The notes beneath the pieces were generated by a model, which was given only the letters and a program-made list of their open reading frames with translations, made no database searches and had not been told where the DNA came from. Shown in pieces: positions 1-10,900 of a DNA stretch of 64,000 nucleotides. Location of the stretch: contig OW203997.1 in the NCBI GenBank assembly GCA_934047225.1, forward strand, positions 4,388,417 through 4,452,416, written 5' to 3'. The first letter of the stretch is position 1. Each line of letters starts with the position of its first letter. A program made the position numbers and the translations under genes. The stretch comes from Ypsolopha sequella. Its lineage: Eukaryota > Arthropoda > Insecta > Lepidoptera > Ypsolophidae.

Positions 1-492
1 CTTTCGGCTGTAAATAGCGTTACCTCATTGTAAAACTTACATTCGTTACGTTTTATTTTCGAGAGTAGTCTCTTTTTGAGTATTTTTTTAAATACTTAAA
101 TCCAAAATTGTAATTTTAATCAATTTTAATTAAAAAAAAATTGTCGAATTCTGAATTATTTCGGCGCATGCGATTTTCAACTTTATAAATTTCAGTCTGC
201 GGGTTGTGATAACAAGCCGCTGTGGGCTAAAGAAATTCTCGAAATGCTGACCATAAAAACCAAAACAACTTTGATAGCAGTTTTTATTTACCCACGATAA
301 AGCTGCAAACAAGTGGGTAATTTCGAGCATAGACGCTTATACTGTAGGTGGTCAAGTAAACTTGCTATGTTAAATGCGGCCAATGACATTCCAGCAGTAA
401 CAGTCAGCTGATGCAACAAGATATGTCTAGACTTTAGCTTCAGACACGTCTTTAGGACTATTTTAGACCGCATTTTAGGCGCAAGTTTTTGG
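1..492. other. AT-rich stretch, no gene seen
   Basis: Only short chance reading frames are present, without codon bias or recognisable motifs. I see no repeat termini or RNA signature. Confidence 0.6.
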
Positions 493-570
493 AATTTTAA
501 CTTTTATGAATCATTATTAATTTTAACTTTTATGAATCAATGTTAATTTTAACTTTTATGAATCAATATT
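493..570. repeat. Three tandem 26-bp units
   Basis: Three consecutive units of the pattern AATTTTAACTTTTATGAATC plus six bases begin at 493, 519 and 545, differing only near their ends. It is a short AT-rich minisatellite with no visible function. Confidence 0.85.
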
Positions 571-1615
571 AATTCCGAAATAAAATACTTGGTACACTAC
601 TCCACTTCTTAAATTATGACTTCGCAACTTGCTTCATCCTTATAAAGGACATCTTTAAGTTTATAATTAAATTTACATAAAAATATGTTTCAATATTTAC
701 ATTTTGTAAGATTTATAATACTTTCCTTCAGGATTAATATTGCTAAAATGTTTCATCAAAAAAATATCAATGAATAACAATATTTATTGAAGTAGTCTTT
801 TTTGGAAATAGAGAATTAGAAACTGGTCTCATAGACGCTTTCAATATGACTTTTTACTAAAAGCGGCTCGTATAATGCTCTAAGAGGTACACATATTAGT
901 CACAAAAGTTTAAACCGCATTAAGATACGTATTACTATTTTTATACTATTTTTTGACGTTTGTACGGGTTTACGTCTGGCCACTACTGCGCCTGATATAA
1001 AGTGTATATGAGACTTAGAATGACGCGGATAGAATGAAGCATTCTGTAAATATGCTTAAGAAAATCTACGGAAGTAGGTAACGGACGAAGAACCATTACT
1101 ACGAGTATGTAGCTGCCTGTTTTTGTTGTCTTATGTGTCCAGGGTGTGCTGAAGGACTGTAAAGAATAATGTTGCGTTTGTCGTATCTAGAAAACAAAAT
1201 AATTTAATATACAAAAATACAAAATACAAAAATATTTATTTCAGGCACATGGGTAAACACATATAACTTAAATTTTAGTGGCTCCCAGACTAGACGATGG
1301 GTAGTCTGTTTCGTGGGTGCCGGAGAGAGAGTGACTGTATCTCATAACTAAATAATTAATATTACGTTTTGATATTATAATTATTTTTATTCATAAATAA
1401 AAGATTTCCTGTAAAACGTGCCGTACTTTTTAACATATGGCCGGTTCTTTACAAGCTACGCTTAAGTATTTAAAATTTAAATTAAATTTTATCGTAAGCA
1501 CTCCTTCAAAACTCCTTAATATTTTATAAGCGTATAATCTCACCAAATTTCGTCGGTCGGTTTTGGTCAGAGTTTAATTTCCGTTCTAGACCTTTCGTTA
1601 AAAACATGATGAATA
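571..1615. other. Non-coding AT-rich DNA
   Basis: No credible gene. Around 1197-1235 there are short direct repeats of AATACAAA. The GC-richer patch 1278-1345 (GACTAGACGATGGGTAGTC, then a GAGAGAG run) resembles an old repeat but cannot be assigned. Confidence 0.5.
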
Positions 1616-1616
1616 A

Positions 1617-1745
1617 CAATGAGCGTTTTTCTTGTTGTTTTTTCTTTATTAATTCTTAGCTTTTGTCTAGATGGCGCTGTCCATGTCACCATAGATAAAC
1701 TTATGTGTTTCGTAGCAATAAATTTCAAAGTGGTTTTTCATTTGT
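1617..1745 (+). repeat. Half copy of a MITE containing CTAGATGGCGCTGTCC
   Basis: This half matches the reverse complement of 36393-36608: both start at AATGAGCGTTTTT, carry CTAGATGGCGCTGTCCATG and continue into a stretch ending CAAAGTG.TTTTTC. A further divergent copy lies at 2985-3165. The second half is missing here. A short reading frame over this copy (64 codons from 1619) is incidental. Confidence 0.65.
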
Positions 1746-2984
1746 TTGGAATTTGTGCAAAGGAGAATGACCAAAATTCTATGGAAGTTAGGCTGAACTT
1801 GCGTCTCGACTAAACTGTCACCAAAAGACAGGAAATATACTAGGATTATTATAAACAGAAAATCGTTAAACTAATTGAAGGGAAATTTGAATAATCTTAA
1901 TTTTAAATATAGATAGGTTATGAAAACAAAGGCAAAAACAATAAAAACATTCCTTCGTCATATTACTTAGCTTTGTTACCTACTTTCACAAAAAGGAAGT
2001 AAAAGAGTCCTAAGAATAAAATTTTTATAAATAAAATATTTTTTCTGCCGATTACGAAAACGCAAAAAACGGGTAAGGTACAGAGAAAACAGAAAAAAGT
2101 GCTGTTGACATTTGGTTGCCATAGATTAAATATCTGACATTAACGATGCGAGAGATTTGAGTCGATTGTTTCGATTACTCTAATATCTCAATGATTCGAT
2201 GAATGAATAGATGAATTCTAAGTCGATGAACAATCGACTAAATTATCACGCATTGCATTGTAAAAGACAAAAGGAATGCAAGATTCCTGTACCTACACAA
2301 ACGTAAGTTTTGGTCAAAACTTACGTTACGTTACGATACCTATTACTAGGATAGGGGACTCGGAACTATCTAAAAATGTCTCGATTATTCAGTCGGTCAA
2401 CGAGTCAATAGTTGACTTGATTCGATATTTCAATAATTATTAATTAATTTATAAAATATCTTGTCATTGCACATCGCCACACAAGATTGACGTAACCAAG
2501 AAGTGACGTGATAAACACGATGGTGATTTTCTATTCCTTTGATTTACCAAATCGATTAATAGTATTTCGGTAACATAACAATTGCTTGATTTTTTTACGA
2601 TCGTGTGTATTCTTACTATAATATTACATTATTATGCAAGCCAGCCAACGAGTACGAGCATCATACGTCATTTTTCAGTACATTTGCGATTACTCGCTGC
2701 CACTCGGATTCAATTCGATACAAAGTACAGTTTCATTCGATAACGAGTAAGCATCGCTCGAATGATTCAATGCTAGAAATACTTCGTATCGAAACATAAG
2801 TATCGAGTCTTTATTCATATTCAACCTCCCTATAAGTTGTCAGTTGCTTTGTGGTCGGATAGAAGTACAAAATAATCAACTGCATTACCAATTAAATTTT
2901 ATTTTTATACCCCCATTCCTATAGTGCTACAAAAAAAATTAATTGATTTATAATTAAGACCAATATTGTTCGTACATGAATGGT
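1746..2984. other. Non-coding DNA with small inverted repeats
   Basis: No gene found. 2159-2239 contains GAGTCGATTGTT and its partner AACAATCGACT, making a loose hairpin, and 2300-2327 is a near-perfect palindrome listed separately. The repeated use of CGATT and GATTCGAT between 2150 and 2430 suggests decayed repeat DNA. Confidence 0.5.
2300..2327. repeat. 28-bp palindrome
   Basis: AACGTAAGTTTTG is followed, after GT, by its exact reverse complement CAAAACTTACGTT. The arms are 13 bp. Function unknown; it may be the centre of a decayed inverted-repeat element. Confidence 0.85.
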
Positions 2985-3165
2985 GGTGACGCATCTACAG
3001 CCTGGTTTTGGTCATTCTCCTTTGTCTTTGATTCTGTTGCTAAGAGTGCTAAAGAATACGACAGTGCCATCTAGCTCATCATGCAATTTTCACATTACAG
3101 CTAAAAATGTGTTTTACAAACTAGATTTTGCTCATGACATTGTTCGTGACAGATTCCTTTTTTGG
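2985..3165 (+). repeat. Divergent copy of the 36.4-kb MITE family
   Basis: Shares CTTTGATTCTGTTGCTAA, AAAGAATACGACAGTGCC and ATCTAG with the reverse complement of the full copy at 36393-36608, plus AATGTGTTTT further on, in a rearranged order. The order suggests internal shuffling or two overlapping insertions. Confidence 0.5.
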
Positions 3166-3195
3166 TTGTAGAGAAAAAAAAGCTGTATCTATCAT

Positions 3196-3250
3196 TATCT
3201 CATAATATATAATATAATATATAATATAATAATTATTTAATTATGAGATA
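3196..3250. repeat. AT-rich hairpin
   Basis: TTATCTCATAA at 3196 pairs with TTATGAGATA at 3241, enclosing AATATA repeats. It is a simple-sequence hairpin without further evidence of function. Confidence 0.6.
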
Positions 3251-3439
3251 AAGTATACTGTCAAGTCAAAGAAAATGACACAGGTTATTGAAAAAAAAAA
3301 TGTATCCGATTCGTGTTCAAACATACATAACAGAAAATAATCACGAAAAATTATTTAAAAAATGTGCGTTAAATAAAAATTATTATCGGCGGTTTTCAGC
3401 ATGGCGGTTATTTTATCTACACCTATCATAAGCTTCATT

Positions 3440-3550
3440 TTGACCAGTGTTACTTCGATAATAATAAAGAAAACCGCATCCAAATCCATTCAGTGGTTTT
3501 AGAGTTAAAACGGAATATTCAGGCAGACTGATATATAAAAATAAATGTAA
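3440..3550 (+). repeat. Decayed Helitron-like tail fragment
   Basis: AAAACCGCATC.AAATCC followed by GTGGTTTTA.AG and a CAGACTGATATATAAA end resembles the better copy at 59190-59315. Such tails are widespread in lepidopteran non-autonomous elements. The assignment rests on resemblance only. Confidence 0.35.
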
Positions 3551-3943
3551 TTTTGGTTCTTTGTACTCTATGTATGTACCGACTTTGTTTGAAAAGCGTT
3601 GATCAATCTTTTATAAACTTAACGATTTACAAACGGACGCTCCATCATCTCCGTTAACTTTGTGGCAATTTAATAGTATTCCATGACATGAGACGAGTCT
3701 GCTCCTGAAATGTCAAGGAACTTCCGTGACACCAGATTTAGAAACCGAAGGGGAAATTCCAACCTATCTACGCATGCGTAGAATAAAGAAGATGCATGCG
3801 CACTACATTTAAGACAAAAAGCTTTTTGATTTAAATTTTATAATTATTGGTTCAGATTATTTGAAATATGTTTGAATATTTTTTTATGACCGACAAGTTA
3901 ATGGTAAAATTGGAAATTAGGAAAGTTTTATTGTATTAATATA

Positions 3944-4153
3944 CAGGGTGTAATCGTTAAGTGTGATTATTCCGTAAATATTACAGATATTACAGTTTAA
4001 CGTCAAAGTTTTGGATACTTCTCGTTTGATTTTCATAAAGTTATTGATGTCATTTTACTGATTAGGTAATTCTTTCGATATCAGTTTAAATTGTTTTGAT
4101 ATATGTAATAGTTACGGACTAATCGCCTGGCCACACTTAACGATTACAACCTG
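3944..4153. mobile_element. 210-bp MITE with TA target duplication
   Basis: Terminal inverted repeats of about 22 bp: CAGGGTGTAATCGTTAAGTG at the left, and the complement of CACTTAACGATTACAACCTG at the right, with one mismatch. The ends are flanked by TA on both sides (3942-3943 and 4154-4155). TA flanks suggest movement by a Tc1/mariner-type transposase. No coding capacity. Confidence 0.75.
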
Positions 4154-4212
4154 TATATTACAAAAGTAATACAATTTTACTATCAACTAAAAATTAAAGC
4201 ATTCACAATCAT

Positions 4213-4542
4213 TTTTAGGGTTCCGTACCCAAATGGTAACCAACGGGACCCTATTACTAAGACTCCGCTGTCCGTCTGTCTGTCTGTCTATCTGTCCGTC
4301 TGTTTTTCCGTCTGTACGTCTCTCACCAGGCTGTATCTCATGAACCGTGATAGTCAGACAGTTGAAATTTTCACAGATGATGTATTTCTGTTGCCGCTAT
4401 AACAACAAATACTAAAAAACAGAATAAAATAAATAATTAAGGGGGCTCCCATACAACAAACATGTTTTTTTTGCCGTTTTTATAGATAATGGCACGGAAC
4501 CCTTCGTGCGCGAGTCCAACTCGCATTTGGCCGGTTTTATTT
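4213..4542 (+). repeat. GGTTCCGTA-family dispersed repeat
   Basis: Begins AGGGTTCCGTACCC, contains a CTGTCCGTCTGTCTG microsatellite and a GTATCTCATGAACCGTGATA segment, and ends CACGGAACCCTTCGTGCG followed by CGAGTCCAACTCGCATTTGG. This is a very common lepidopteran repeat type. Related pieces lie at 6481-7200, 7340-8122, 49325-50097, 60785-60975 and 63700-63752. Confidence 0.7.
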
Positions 4543-6480
4543 ATTTCCAGTATTGATAAAAATTTAACAACTTGCTAAACTTTGCGTAAAAACGAGGCAA
4601 TATTCACGATATCCTGACAGCTATTATTATGGTGGTGTTTCATAAAATCAGTTTTTTGGGCTGTATAGAGACTAAGATGTCACTAAATAATACTTATGAA
4701 AAAAATGAAGAAAATAAGCTGTTAACTTCACATTCAGTTTTTACCTTTTGTATGAATCTTAAAAAAATCCAGGGTCTCTTAATACCGAAAAATCTAAACG
4801 TTCCGTTACGCCAGATACCTACTAATGACAGAGTGACAAACATGCTTTCTTTCATCCACACACAGATGCAATGACACCGCTAACCGATCGGGCTTTTTTC
4901 ATCCCCCGTTTCTTTTTTTAGTCACGCCTCGAATATTAGAGTGTTTAATTTGTTTCCTGCTATGCCCAAGATAAATGGTCCAATGAAGGGCGCTTCAATC
5001 TTGATACTTTACTCCTAGTTTTGTGTTGATAGATTGTTCCGTAGAGTGGAACGACAATGATTGACACGGGCGGACTGATGCGATATTTATAATCTGTTTT
5101 ATGTCGAGAACAGCTGACTGGATTGATGGTTTGGTGTCGTTTGGATAATGTCTTTATTTTGTTAGTTGTCTTGAAGCGGCTTTTTGAAATTAATACTGTG
5201 GATAGATTTTTGGTTGCTGACAAGTCGCTAACTAAATAGTACTCATCAATATGAATAAGTTTTGCTATAGAGTCAACCCTAGAATTACAGGGCCGGGATG
5301 ATGAGTAAGTATTTTTTTGCTAAAATGCTTTTTATTGCGATGTTTTCTCTGGAAAACGCTTATCTAAGTTTTGATGACGTAAGAACTTTTGGGAAAATAA
5401 TCATTTGCTATCTTTTATTTCTTGGGCCCATAGCTTGAACCATTAATGTACAAGGTACAACTCGCAGAAGTTAACTGGACACCTCATTTAACCCGAAAAG
5501 GTAGGCAGAGACCCTTTGGGTGGGGGGGTTTCAGGTGTCAAGGGTCTGCTAGTTGTAGTGGGTAGTTGTTAGAGAGACAATTAGAAATTGTCACTTTGTT
5601 TATATAACTACCACCTGAATTTAATTATAACAGCTTCATTAAAAAATATTTTTCACTCTTTTGTTTGTGGTATTTACTTTGTTACCCGGCTTCAAATTGA
5701 ATAAATTATGAAAACCCATATGCGTCACATTAAATTCGGAACAGCGGCCAATTCAAAGTGAATTTATTATAAGCATAAATTGAAATGCGTTAATGGTTGA
5801 CCAAAACTTATGGCGCCAATCTGACGTTTATCGAAAATAGAGCTTTAAAGCTTTTTAATGGTGGATAAAATCTACTTATATTTTATAAACTTGTTAACTG
5901 AGATTATTATGATTTGTGGTGAAATTCATTGCTTGGGAAACTGTAAATTTTATTAGACTGCATAAAAAATAACTTTAGACAGGCTCAAACCAGTAAAATA
6001 GTAGCCTATCGCGAGCTAGCGATTTATGTAGACATAATGTCTTATCTGTACAAAATCTGAAAAATCTAAACTCATTTAAGATCAAAGTAAAGCACTTTTT
6101 TCATACTGAAAAAATTGTCGAAATAGAACCCCATCTAAATATCCTGTCCCTATAATTATCTTAGTATGTATATGTATTTATAAAGTTAAGTATATTTTGT
6201 TTATTTTAATGTTTGCATGTTTATGCAGTAGTTTTTTTAATTTATATTACCTTTATCGGCCTATTTTTTTAATTGTTTTGATATATAAGTACAATTATAT
6301 ATACATAGGTATTAGGTAAATGTATAAACATCAGGCACAAAACATCATGATTGAATCAAATATATATTTCGGGCCCCACTTATTACTCCAACTGTTGCCG
6401 GGCCTAATATTATGTTGACTATTATAATGTTTTAGTAAAAACTAGCACTCTGCTTATTTTGTAAGCATTAAAACTACCCT
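4543..6480. other. No gene recognised
   Basis: Several reading frames of 80-90 codons occur (4629-4874 plus strand, 4960-5223 minus strand), but they show no domain, no compositional signal and no homology I recognise. GTAGGCAGAGACCC at 5501-5514 resembles a SINE fragment. The rest is unassigned AT-rich DNA. Confidence 0.45.
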
Positions 6481-7200
6481 TTTTAGGGTTCTGTAGTCAA
6501 CAACAAGGAACCCTTACAGTTTCGCCATGCCCGTCAATCTATCTGTCTGTCTGTCCGCGGCTTGGCTTAGAGACTATTAGTACTATATTCTAGAAATATT
6601 TATCACGCCGATAAAGTGGTACGGTAAAATTTTGATTTTTTTTTTTTTAGGGTACCTCCCGCACGTAAAGCGGGGATGATTTTTTTTTCTCGTCAATCCC
6701 CTAGTGTGGGGTGTCGTTATATTTCGATCGTTATTTTATTCGTTTTCGATCGTTATTATTATTGTCGTTATTTTTTTCGATTAAGTTTGCGAAATATTAA
6801 GCTTAAAAGTGTTAATTTTTGTGAAAGTCAAGTGCCTGCCAGCGAAACGGTTGTATTTGGAGACGTGAAAAAATCACGGCAGTAGTATACATAACAAAAT
6901 TAAAAGGAAAACTTTCAGAGCTAAGTAGGCTTTACAAGTTGACGAGTACAGATCGCGCCAAAGTTTTAGTCCCCTCTAAACACGGGGCGATTCGCATCAG
7001 CAGGAATAAAATGTATGGGCCGTTCTTGGGAAGAGCAACTTCCGAGCGTACTAGAAGTTTGGCGCGATCTGTATTAGTCGACGAACTTATAAAATGTATT
7101 TGTAAAAAAAGTCCGCATATTGTGCAGGCCCTGCACTGCACTGCAGGGCAACTAAGGAACCCTACACTGCGCGTGGCCCGACACGCACTTGGCTGGTTTA
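6481..7200 (+). repeat. Long GGTTCCGTA-family repeat with internal insertion
   Basis: Starts TTTTAGGGTTCTGTAGTC and ends GGAACCCTACACTGCGCG followed by GCACTTGGCTGGTTTA and an A run. It has the two ends of the 4213-4542 repeat but is about twice as long. The extra internal DNA includes an inverted repeat of about 25 bp (6938-6962 with 7058-7082) built on CAGATCGCGCCAAA, so another palindromic element probably inserted. Two overlapping reading frames on opposite strands here are a by-product of the palindrome. Confidence 0.6.
6938..7082. repeat. Inverted repeat containing CAGATCGCGCCAAA
   Basis: The left arm (6938-6962) and right arm (7058-7082) pair with about four mismatches over 25 bp around a 95-bp loop. 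It is probably a small MITE inside the surrounding repeat. Confidence 0.6.
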
Positions 7201-7339
7201 AAAAAAAAAAAATTACAACATCTTTTTCATTCCATCCAAAAGTTGTCTGGGAGATATTGCTGTTAGAAATACATTTGATATAAAAATGTGTTAGTAATTA
7301 TGTATGTTAATGTATAAGAAGCGTAATAAATAAAATAAA

Positions 7340-8122
7340 CAACAGGTCAAGTGCGAGTCAAACTCGCATAGTTAGTGTTCCATAAATTAGTTTTGGAAAT
7401 TTTGTACCATTTTGTTTTCGTGAATTTCTTAACCGCTATATTTTTCCTGTAATATTTCATTCTCTTCACATCACCATGATTTTATCGGTTCACCAGTGTT
7501 GGAGATAAGGGGGAGATATACATATTTTGTGGTTCTTCAAGGATTTTTCGAAATAAATGCAAGTAAATATAGCCAACTATGTATATTTCTACAATCAGCT
7601 CTTTAATAACTACAGTTTGATACCCATATTATATTTTTATAAAATATTTTTTTATTTTTTTAACTTCTTTTTGTATTTCCCATTAGCGTTCAATTCTTTT
7701 TAAATCGATAAAGTTTGATATACCTATAATTGACCTTTTTTCATATTTTCGGTCCACCAGTTTTGAATAAAAGGAGGATTTTTAGGAGTTTTTAAAGATT
7801 TCTCGAAATTATTGCTTGCAAATATAGTAAAAGTGTATATATTTACAGTTTACTCTTTAATATAGACAATCTGATTCCCATTTTGTATCTTTAGTAGGTA
7901 TTTACTTTTTTATTATTTTCTGGAAATACTTTGAACAGCTTCAAATTTTTTTGATTTCTTTTTTTCGCCCTGCTATGTGGGCGGTTTAATGATATTTTGT
8001 GCCAAATTTTAAGTCCTTTAATGGTTCTAAAGTTATGACGCTATGACATACGGACGGATGGACAACGGACTCTCACCATAAAGATTCCTTTTGTACCTTC
8101 TAGGTACTATGGAACGCTAAAA
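7340..8122 (-). repeat. GGTTCCGTA-family repeat, about 0.8 kb
   Basis: Opens with CAAGTGCGAGTCAAACTCGC (complement of the family tail) and closes TTTTGTACCTTCTAGGTACT then ATGGAACGC. The interior (TCACCAGTGTTGGAGATAAG, then TTCGAAATAAATGCAA) is visibly homologous to 49325-50097, at perhaps three quarters identity. Each copy carries two diverged internal repeats (near 7500 and 7750). Confidence 0.65.
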
Positions 8123-8189
8123 TAAATAATAGTCTGATATAATTTTTTAGAAACAAATTTAAAAGCACAAATATTTTGAAAAATTTCCT

Positions 8190-8268
8190 TGCTCCAGGAT
8201 TTTAACCTACGTCCTCCTGCTTACATGACAGCCACGCTACCGACTGCGCTACCGAAGTTCGTATCTGG
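8190..8268 (-). repeat. tRNA-like SINE head
   Basis: On the minus strand the sequence reads GGTAGCGCAGTCGGTAGCG (A-box-like) followed at tRNA-like spacing by GTAGGTTAAAATCC (B-box-like). The box B is degenerate and no clean cloverleaf closes, so I call a tRNA-derived SINE promoter remnant rather than a tRNA gene. Confidence 0.5.
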
Positions 8269-8310
8269 AACGACGCATTTTTCCACCATACCTGTACAGC
8301 GAATTTATGT

Positions 8311-8650
8311 ATCTATTTGACATACCAGCTTGTAATGCACATTCTGAACGCTCACGAGGGCGTTATGTGATTTCACGCCTTTCTATTTCCGAGAAAGCGC
8401 TGTCGTCGGTACAATACGTGTTGCATCAGACTGTTAAGAAATTCACAGTTCTCATTAACTCTTAATTGTACAATACCTGTTGCATCAGATAGTTAAGGGT
8501 TAATGAGAACTGTGAATTTCTTAACTGTCTAATGCAACAGGTATTGTACCGATGACAGCGCCTTCTGTTCAGAATGAGCAAGGCATGAAATTACATAACG
8601 CCCTCATGAGCGTCCAGTATGTGCATTGCAGCCTGGTATATCAAGTAGTT
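8311..8650. mobile_element. 340-bp palindromic MITE
   Basis: The outer arms pair (TTGACATACCAGC.TG.AATGCAC at the left, its complement at the right), as do the inner segments GAGGGCGTTATGT and AAGAAATTCACAGTTCTCAT. A second copy of GTACAATAC.TGTTGCATCAG sits at the centre. The whole would fold into one long imperfect hairpin. No coding capacity; target duplication unclear. Confidence 0.75.
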
Positions 8651-8945
8651 ATTTATTAAATTCAATTATATTCAAAATAATGACAATAGTTATAATAAAC
8701 ATTTTCATTGCATAAGACAAAAATTTCATACGTAGGTGAGCTTAATACTATTTAGTATTCTCTGTCAGCTAACCTTTGGTAATGGGGAAGTTTTTAAGGG
8801 TAGTGCCACGATGTCAAAATATTATGGGGTACCGATTTAAATATATATATTACTTAAATACTTTGTAAAGTATATTATACTACATGCTAATAAACATAAA
8901 CAGTAAGTTACAACATTAAATGATAAACTACATATACAACTTGAA
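8651..8945. other. No feature seen
   Basis: AT-rich spacer between the palindromic MITE and a LINE tail. No motif recognised. Confidence 0.5.
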
Positions 8946-8949
8946 ATAA

Positions 8950-9290
8950 TCCGAAGTAATTCGGGGGAGAGTAAGAGGACAGCTCACAGGCAAAAAATCA
9001 GGAGGCCCACCATGCCTGGGACCGATGGATGGCGGTATATCCATCCCTAATAGCTGGGCCTTATATGGAACAGACTGGTGACGGACAGCAGCGTCACTGG
9101 TGCGAGGATTCCAGCACCGTGCTAACCCGCCTGCCCAGCGTGTGTGAGTATGGGCAATTCTTCCAGGATGACCGCCGGGAGTGGCAAAGTCCTGAAAAGG
9201 CTTATGTCCAGCAGTGGACGAACTAGGCTGATGGATGAATGACCACTTGAAAAATTTAAATACATACATAAATAAATATATATAATGTAT
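8950..9290 (+). pseudogene. Probable LINE 3' end fragment
   Basis: A GC-rich block ends in AAGGCTTATGTCCAGCAGTG then GACGAACTAGGCTGATGGAT. This resembles the 3' coding end plus tail of a very common lepidopteran non-LTR retrotransposon, followed here by A/T-rich CATACATAAATAAATATAT. No intact frame continues upstream, so this is a 5'-truncated and decayed copy. Confidence 0.4.
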
Positions 9291-9404
9291 ACAGGTATAT
9301 ACTGAAGAGACTTTGTCTAAAACTCAAAACAGAAAAAAGATTTGAATTATTATGGATCATTCTGTGAATCAAGAAAGTGTTTTATTTTATTCTTGAAGAC
9401 TGAT

Positions 9405-9535
9405 ACAGTGCAAAATAATTTATTGCACACAAGAATAAAACGTATTACAAGTATCAGTAATCATACACTTCAAGCAAAAGGCGAGATAACAATGAGAGTG
9501 ATTTCTACCAGCAAACCCTTGGTGATAGAATCGAT
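9405..9535 (-). repeat. Antisense LINE 3'-UTR relic
   Basis: AATAATTTATTGCACACAAG then AAGCAAAAGGCGAGATAACA and TTTCTACCAGCAAACCC follow the layout of an antisense 3' UTR of a jockey/CR1-like LINE as often seen in Lepidoptera. Evidence is resemblance only. Confidence 0.3.
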
Positions 9536-10740
9536 TAAACAAAAAGTGAGTATTTCATAAATGCACAAAAAGACAAAAAAAAGTATTTATTTTATTTACA
9601 TTTCATATAAGTTTAACAATGCCCTGAAAAACTGTATAAACAGTTTGTCTTACAAAAATATTCGGTGTACAGGTGTGGTGGAAAAGTTTCTAATATTTTT
9701 TTTATCTAATAACATACTCATTATATTTGCTGTCGTCTCGTCCTCAAGTACACTTGTAATTTATCATCATAGAGGACGAGACAATAGCGAGCATAATGTC
9801 AATCGAATATTACTTGAAATCTTTGTTACAGTAAGTTTGTTTGATTGTACAATTGTATAACTTAGTAATCTCATAATTGTAACTTATTCATTGTTTTATT
9901 TTAAATTAGCGACAATGTACTTTGCCTGGTAAAAAAGCATCAGAAAAATTACAAAAAATTATGTTAAAATGCTTTTTACATAAAAATACGTATTCTTTTT
10001 CTTTTATCTTGTGAACATTGAGTATAAAAATTCAAGTATATTGGCGAGCTTATCCCTCTGAGATATTTTTTACAGTAAACCAAATGAGTATAGCAGTTCT
10101 TTAAAAAATACTACACTAGCTATATTTTTTTCCTTTTTACTTTATTTTAAAGAAATGGCTTGGGTTATTATTGAAATAAATATGCTATTTTAAAAATAAT
10201 GAGAAATAAGCGGGATAAATTATTTAAATTAAGTAAGTACCCAGATTAGAAAAGGGAATATAAAAAAAAACTAATTGCTGTTCAAATCTTAACCAAGCAT
10301 AAAACGAAAAACCAATCCAAACATCCGAAACGCTGAAAAATTTTGTTAAAATTTCTTACCTTCGGGAATCAATCGATGTTTGAAGGTAGCTTTAATTAAA
10401 AATTCCATTCAAGCGAAAAAACAATTTCCTTCGCCATTTCAACGAAGTCCGATTCATCGTGAAATACTGGCCTTTTTGGGTCATACCTACGTCCTTTTAT
10501 CGCAAGACAAGCGAATGCCATTCTTATAACAACACAGTTAAGAGTTATCTGAACGGCAATGTCAATGTTGAACGTTTAAAAAAGTTTGCACACAATCGGC
10601 TGTTCTCTTAGAGCTTGTTATACATTTTTTCAGAACTAAGCCTTAATCGTATTTACGTTTCGCTCCAGATATTTGCAGAGATTCAGTATTCAGTCAGGAT
10701 TTAGGGCGTTCTATGATTAATTCAGCTATAAAAAAACCCT
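9536..10740. other. No gene recognised
   Basis: Contains a 99-codon open frame (9561-9860, plus) rich in Ile, Phe and Ser, typical of a random AT-rich frame. 10430-10580 is less AT-rich and may be unique host sequence, but nothing in it can be named. Confidence 0.45.
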
Positions 10741-10744
10741 TCGG

Positions 10745-10900
10745 CAGGGCTGGGCAGTATTTGAAATACGTATTTAAAATACAAATAGGTATTTTGTATT
10801 TCTATTTCAAATGCCTCCTAAAAAGTATTATGTATTTTAAATATTTTTGATCAAAATTGTATTTTTTCACGATTTCAGGTTTGACTCTACTTCAATGTGT
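10745..10900. repeat. Possible hAT-like element end
   Basis: CAGGGCTGGGCAGTATTTGA followed by AATAC-rich sequence resembles a hAT-family left terminus, which usually begins CAGGGNTGGGCA. No matching right end was found, so it is at best a fragment. Confidence 0.25.

Noticed and set aside
4213..4542. Coding or RNA gene
   Set aside because: It is one of several copies of a dispersed repeat and has no open frame.
6932..7283. Overlapping opposite-strand reading frames of 69 and 114 codons
   Set aside because: They arise from an inverted repeat inside a dispersed repeat; the two proteins share palindromic segments and neither has a domain.
10745..10900. Complete hAT element
   Set aside because: Only one end resembles a hAT terminus; no partner or 8-bp duplication was found.
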